DNA from: Blautia pseudococcoides
GTDB lineage: Bacteria; Bacillota; Clostridia; Lachnospirales; Lachnospiraceae
DNA: 64,000 nucleotides
NCBI RefSeq assembly: GCF_001689125.2
Contig: NZ_CP015405.2
Span: 1,641,001 to 1,705,000 of the forward strand
Direction of reading: 5' to 3'
Positions within the stretch are counted from its first letter, which is position 1; each line of letters opens with the position of its first letter. The notes below the pieces were generated by a model. The model saw only the letters and a program-made list of their open reading frames with translations, had not been told where the DNA came from and made no database searches. The position numbers were made by a program, and so were the translations under genes. Below are positions 60,004-64,000 of this stretch, in pieces.

Positions 60004-62418
60004 TTATTTCTGCACAATATTGATTATCTTTTTCGGAACATAAATCTCTTTTACTATGGTCCCGGTGATCTTATCTGCAATGGCTTCTTTTCCTGCGGCA
60101 ACGGCCTCCTCCTTGGATGCCTCTGCGCTTATATTGATAACCGCTCTTGTCTTGCCGTTGATCTGTACCGGCACTTCGATCTCGTCATCCTTCATGGCCT
60201 CCTCATCAGCCTCAGGCCACTCTGTGTGGAATACAGAATCTTCATGTCCGTACGCCTCCCAGAGCTCCTCTGTCAGATGGGGTGCAAAAGGAGCCAAAAG
60301 CTTGATAAATGTCTCTATAGTCTCCTTATCTATTCCGCCTGTCTTCTTGGCAAGCTCGATCAGCTTATTGTTGTATTCCATGAAACCGGAAATAACGGTA
60401 TTCAGGCTGAAGCTCTCCAGACGCTGTGTGATCTCAAAGACAAGTTTATGGCGCAGCTTCACCATCTCTTTTGTCTCAGCGATGCCTGCTTCCAAACTAT
60501 CCATGGACAGCTTCCAGAAACGGTTCAGGAAACGGTATACACCGTCAATCCCTCTGTCATCCCACTCTGCATCCAGCTCCGGCGGTCCTACAAACAATTC
60601 GTAGAGACGCAGGGAATCGCATCCGTAGTCTCTTACCAGGTCGTCCGGGGAAACTACATTTCCTTTTGACTTGCTCATCTTAATGCCGTTCTTGCCGGTG
60701 ATCATACCTTGGTTGAACAGTTTCTGGAAAGGCTCATCAAAATCAATCGCTCCGATATCGCAAAGGAACTTGGTATAGAAACGGGAATACAAAAGGTGGA
60801 GAACCGCGTGCTCCACACCGCCGATATACATGTCAACCGGCAGGTATTTATCTGCTTTTTCGTTGGAAACCAATTCTTCGTCATTTTTATTGTCCACGTA
60901 ACGCAGGAAGTACCAGGAGGACCCTGCCCACTGAGGCATGGTGTTGGTCTCACGTTTCGCAGCAGCACCACAGACGGGACAGGTGGTATTGACCCACTCA
61001 TCAATAGCGGCCAGCGGTGACTCACCAGTGCCTGTAGGCTCGTAGGATTCCACCTCCGGCAGTGTGAGCGGAAGCTGATCTTCCGGAACCGGAACATTTC
61101 CGCAGTGCGGACAGTGGATGACCGGAATAGGCTCGCCCCAGTAACGCTGGCGGGAGAATACCCAGTCACGTAGTTTGTAATTTACGGTCTTCTTGCCAAT
61201 TCCCATTTTTTCTATCATAACAGGTGCCTCTTTTTTCAGCACCGAGGATTCCATGCCATTCCACTCACCGGAATTGATCATGGTACCGCTGGCCTCTGTG
61301 TAGGCTTCCGTCATGTTTTCAATCTCTTTGCCGTCCTTGGCAATCACCTGGATAATCGGAATATGAAATTTGGTGGCAAACTCAAAGTCACGGGCATCAT
61401 GGGCAGGTACACACATGATAGCGCCTGTGCCGTAGTCCGCCAGTACATAATCTGACAGCCAGATGGGAACTTTCGCTCCGTTTAACGGATTGACTGCATA
61501 AGTCCCTGTGAACACACCCGTCTTCTCTTTATCCTGGAGACGGTCCACATTAGACTTCATGGAAGCGTCATAGATATATTTTTCTACGGCATCCTTGTTT
61601 TCCGGTGTGGCAAGGGAGGCAGCCAGTTTGTGCTCCGGTGCTAAAACCATGAAGGTAGCGCCGTGAAGCGTATCCGGTCTTGTGGTGTAAACTGTGATTT
61701 TCTCATCTCGACCTTCAACCGGGAAGTCTACCTCAGCACCGTAGGATTTTCCGATCCAGTCAGACTGCATCTTTTTAACCTTCTCCGGCCAGTCCAGTTT
61801 GTCCAGGTCACTTAAAAGACGGTCCGCGTATTTTGTGATGCGGAGCATCCACTGGCGAAGGTTCTTTTTCGTCACAGTAGAACCGCAGCGTTCACAGCAT
61901 CCGTTTACAACCTCCTCATTGGCAAGACCTGTTTTACAGGACGGACACCAGTTGATGGGGAATTCCTTTTCATACGCAAGGCCTTCTTTGAACATTTTCA
62001 CGAAAATCCACTGAGTCCATTTGTAGAAGCCCGGATCTGTGGTGTTGACTTCTCTGTCCCAGTCATAAATAGCTGCAATATCATTGATCTGCTTCTTGAT
62101 GTTCGCCACATTCTGTGCGGTGGATTTTGCAGGATGAACACCCATCTTAATGGCGTAATTCTCAGCCGGAAGGCCGAACGCATCCCATCCCATGGGATGG
62201 ATCAGATAATAACCCTGCATCATTTTATAGCGGCTCCACACATCAGAGATAACATATCCTCTCCAATGTCCTACGTGAAGTCCGTTTCCTGACGGATATG
62301 GGAACATATCCAGACAGTAGTATTTGGGCTTTTGGCCGTCATCTGTGTTCACCGGCTTTTCTTCCCAGTTTTTTTTCCATTTCTGTTCGATCGCCTTATG
62401 ATTATAAGGTACTGCCAT
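60004..62418 (-). CDS. leuS: Leucyl-tRNA synthetase
   Basis: 804 aa class I synthetase charging tRNA-Leu. HIGH-like HVGH at 48-51 in PSGNGLHVGHWRGY; a CP1 editing domain at about 220-400; KMSKSKGN near 577; C-terminal tRNA-binding domains (VQINGKTRAVINISAEASKE). A zinc-type Cys motif CPSCKTGLANEEV is near 158. Complete, with T-box leader upstream and terminator downstream. Confidence 0.97.
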   Translation of the reverse strand: MAVPYNHKAIEQKWKKNWEEKPVNTDDGQKPKYYCLDMFPYPSGNGLHVGHWRGYVISDVWSRYKMMQGYYLIHPMGWDAFGLPAENYAIKMGVHPAKSTAQNVANIKKQINDIAAIYDWDREVNTTDPGFYKWTQWIFVKMFKEGLAYEKEFPINWCPSCKTGLANEEVVNGCCERCGSTVTKKNLRQWMLRITKYADRLLSDLDKLDWPEKVKKMQSDWIGKSYGAEVDFPVEGRDEKITVYTTRPDTLHGATFMVLAPEHKLAASLATPENKDAVEKYIYDASMKSNVDRLQDKEKTGVFTGTYAVNPLNGAKVPIWLSDYVLADYGTGAIMCVPAHDARDFEFATKFHIPIIQVIAKDGKEIENMTEAYTEASGTMINSGEWNGMESSVLKKEAPVMIEKMGIGKKTVNYKLRDWVFSRQRYWGEPIPVIHCPHCGNVPVPEDQLPLTLPEVESYEPTGTGESPLAAIDEWVNTTCPVCGAAAKRETNTMPQWAGSSWYFLRYVDNKNDEELVSNEKADKYLPVDMYIGGVEHAVLHLLYSRFYTKFLCDIGAIDFDEPFQKLFNQGMITGKNGIKMSKSKGNVVSPDDLVRDYGCDSLRLYELFVGPPELDAEWDDRGIDGVYRFLNRFWKLSMDSLEAGIAETKEMVKLRHKLVFEITQRLESFSLNTVISGFMEYNNKLIELAKKTGGIDKETIETFIKLLAPFAPHLTEELWEAYGHEDSVFHTEWPEADEEAMKDDEIEVPVQINGKTRAVINISAEASKEEAVAAGKEAIADKITGTIVKEIYVPKKIINIVQK

Positions 62419-62485
62419 AATTTTATTCCTCCTGGTTTTCGTTTTTCATGCCTGTTTGGGCAGCTATCATTTATGCCGAAGCATA

Positions 62486-62528
62486 GAAAAAGCCCTTTAG
62501 TCACTATATTTAGAGACGAAAGGGCTTA
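62486..62528 (-). terminator. T-box terminator hairpin of leuS
   Basis: Minus strand: AAGCCCTTT pairs with AAAGGGCTTTTT, with GTC/GAC in the inner stem, followed by a T-run. Competes with the antiterminator of the T-box. Confidence 0.8.
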
Positions 62529-62763
62529 TTTTTCCGTGGTACCACTCTAATTCATCCACAATGCCGGATGCACTCATTTCGGTTCTGTAACGGGAACTCC
62601 CGCCCCCACTTACCTGCACTCCGGCTATCAGTACGGGAACTCCGAGGCCAGTTCAAAAGCTTCTCTATGCTGCCTTGCACCAGCCGGCAGCTCTCTGAAT
62701 AAAGAATACTCTCTACTACTCCTCATCACAGTCTCTTCCATATTGGCTTTTTGTTATAAACTA
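62486..62763 (-). promoter_or_regulatory. T-box riboswitch of leuS, specifier CUG
   Basis: Minus-strand leader. The T-box bulge sequence AGAGTGGTACCACGG is at 62548-62534, just before the terminator. Stem I features: GATGAGGAGTAGTAGAGAG at its 5' side, GGTGCAAGGCAGC in the apical part, and on the 3' side GAACTGGCCTCGGAGT, where the pattern GAA-codon-GCC puts CTG (62651-62649) in the specifier loop. Uncharged tRNA-Leu(CAG) would then promote read-through. Specifier choice is by pattern, not by folding. Confidence 0.8.
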
Positions 62764-62769
62764 CCTGTT

Positions 62770-62798
62770 ATTCTACCGATATCGCCAGATTTTGTCAA
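62770..62798 (-). promoter_or_regulatory. leuS promoter
   Basis: TTGACA (62798-62793), 17-base spacer, TAGAAT (62775-62770) on the minus strand. Predicts a start near 62763, at the head of the T-box leader. Confidence 0.75.
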
Positions 62799-62853
62799 GA
62801 CTCTATACGGTATCTTTCCAAAAAATCCTGTTCGTGACTGTGAGCAGCAGTTT

Positions 62854-64000
62854 CTATTCTTCCAAAGAAAGCACGGTGCAGACAGGCTCCCCTTCCGTAT
62901 ATTCAATCGTAAGGGAATCACCCACATCAAACTTCACGATTTCCGGATACTCGGTTACCGGCAGATCAAACACCAGGTTTTTGTCCTCCAGCACAACATA
63001 GAAATGGGAGTTTCCGTCAATGACCGCCTGGGCCACACGCTTAATTTTGCCGGATACTTTCTGTGCCGTAAGCTCTCCGCCGTCGGAGGAGATGCCGTTG
63101 GCTGACAATAGCTTCACATAAGCCTTCTCACATTCAGCCACTGTATCCCCGATGGCCACATTCTGGTACTTCTGGATATTGACCATGGCGTATTTTTTCA
63201 CCAGACCTGCCCCATCTTTTAAAGCCATAAAATATGTGGGCTCCCCGGAGATATTCAGAAGCAGCGGGAACGCTGCCGTGTATTTTAGGTTCTGTACCTG
63301 TCCTTCCGCGGATTCCATAGCGGAATACTCTTCAGCCCCGGCACAGGAGTAATATCTTGTCTCCATGGTACGCTGGTTCATCAGCACAAATCCCACGTTG
63401 GAACGGTCGCCGCTGACTGAGGTAATGCCTGTGTATACCCACACATCATCCTCCAGCGCCAGGTAATTATACCCGTCTGTTGTCTTGAGACATCCCTTCT
63501 GTCCAAGAATGCTGTTAAAAAATCCGTTTTTCAGCATTCCGTGATAATTATAGAGCTGGATCAAAAGGTCTGCCGGATAGGCACGGTCTACCCACTGGGG
63601 ACAGTCTTCTATCTTATATTCTGTGGTCTCTCCTGTGATGGCGTTACAGAGAACCACCTTGCCGATGGTCTGTCCGCCGAAAAGGCCTATGTTGAATTTC
63701 TTAACAGGACAGATCCAGTAAGGAACTCCCTCATCGTTGATCTCAAAACTTAACTGGTCAAACATGTAGGTTGGATAGCTGAACCGCAGATGTCTGTAAA
63801 TGTTCCTGTTGAAATACTCGGATTCGGAATACTTAATTCCCTCCTCCAGCTTTACCAGCTCTGTATTCTGTGTGGCCATATCAATGCGGATATAAGCCGG
63901 GATTCCCTCCTTCTGGTTTGTCAGCCATTTGATGGGGCTGGCGTACACAAGAGGCGTTACCCTGTAAGGCTGTCCCTGATAGTTGATCTGTGAATAAATT
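62854..64000 (-). CDS. Conserved protein of unknown function (5' end outside window)
   Basis: The frame stays open to the window edge, so the gene continues leftwards in its own direction (beyond 64000); at least 381 residues are here. The visible part includes INYQGQPYRVTPLVYASPIK, NRNIYRHLRFSYPTYMFDQL, and FEINDEGVPYWICPVKKF, then repeated beta/alpha segments (TTDGYNYLALEDDVWVYTGI) and a C-terminal small beta domain (RVAQAVIDGNSHFYVVLED). Similar conserved membrane-linked proteins occur in Clostridia; I cannot name the family. Part of it may be an OB-like domain. Confidence 0.65.
   Translation of the reverse strand, partial: IYSQINYQGQPYRVTPLVYASPIKWLTNQKEGIPAYIRIDMATQNTELVKLEEGIKYSESEYFNRNIYRHLRFSYPTYMFDQLSFEINDEGVPYWICPVKKFNIGLFGGQTIGKVVLCNAITGETTEYKIEDCPQWVDRAYPADLLIQLYNYHGMLKNGFFNSILGQKGCLKTTDGYNYLALEDDVWVYTGITSVSGDRSNVGFVLMNQRTMETRYYSCAGAEEYSAMESAEGQVQNLKYTAAFPLLLNISGEPTYFMALKDGAGLVKKYAMVNIQKYQNVAIGDTVAECEKAYVKLLSANGISSDGGELTAQKVSGKIKRVAQAVIDGNSHFYVVLEDKNLVFDLPVTEYPEIVKFDVGDSLTIEYTEGEPVCTVLSLEE

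Overview
The window comes from a low-to-mid GC, spore-forming anaerobic Firmicute, most likely a Lachnospiraceae member (Blautia-like is a guess; the genus cannot be fixed from this sequence). Pointers are a SpoIIIE/FtsK translocase beside a TepA-like ClpP protease, a RemA-like regulator, a Csp-like subtilase, electron-bifurcating NfnAB, the NADH sensor Rex, a Re-type citrate synthase next to isocitrate dehydrogenase, a T-box leader on leuS, and strong AGGAGG ribosome-binding sites. Most genes lie on the minus strand in long, tightly spaced operons. No rRNA, tRNA, CRISPR array or prophage was seen.

Layout. 1-5.8 kb: a GNAT acetyltransferase, a DnaQ-type exonuclease, and a compact DUF89 / DUF4003 / sce7726-family run, then an exported or anchored alpha/beta hydrolase. 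5.8-11 kb: a decay-prone stretch where intact genes (blaI, DUF3877, DUF6054, dapA, a nitrilase) alternate with gene remnants (sensor-like tail after blaI, an ATP-pyrophosphatase N-terminus, a HAD hydrolase, a GNAT N-terminus). 11-16.4 kb: ferritin-like protein, rlmH, AlkD-like repair protein, nfnB-nfnA, and a zinc-ribbon/TPR membrane protein. 16.5-23 kb: ftsK/spoIIIE, uppP, tepA, yebC and a CBS-domain membrane protein; tepA has its Shine-Dalgarno inside a strong hairpin. 23.1-25.7 kb: a decayed uroporphyrinogen-decarboxylase-family gene split by an antisense group II intron. 25.7-29.5 kb: mazF, alr, nnr, rex.

29.7-34 kb: an ABC-F gene with a structured leader, and a TetR / ABC ATPase / permease operon. 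34.2-37.5 kb: Re-citrate synthase, GntR regulator and icd, the route from acetyl-CoA and oxaloacetate to 2-oxoglutarate, fronted by a perfect 24-bp palindrome in the promoter. 37.6-42.3 kb: two divergent subtilases, an 84-aa Cys/Gly-rich duplicated peptide, a 52-aa charged protein, and a two-gene unit whose second product has 11 tandem 11-residue repeats. 42.4-47.8 kb: the conserved yicC-remA-gmk-rpoZ-rimO-pgsA-cinA run. 48-51.6 kb: divergent rqcH, an amidohydrolase and an HscC-like chaperone remnant.

51.7-59.9 kb: a ten-gene chemotaxis operon (two small CheW-like proteins, CheR, CheY, MCP, CheC, CheD, a REC-GGDEF response regulator, CheA, CheW) with no CheB visible. 60-64 kb: leuS with a T-box leader whose specifier reads CUG, and the 3' part of an unrecognised conserved gene that runs off the window end.

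The promoters, operators and terminators listed were found by eye. Family names are recognition calls, not database results.
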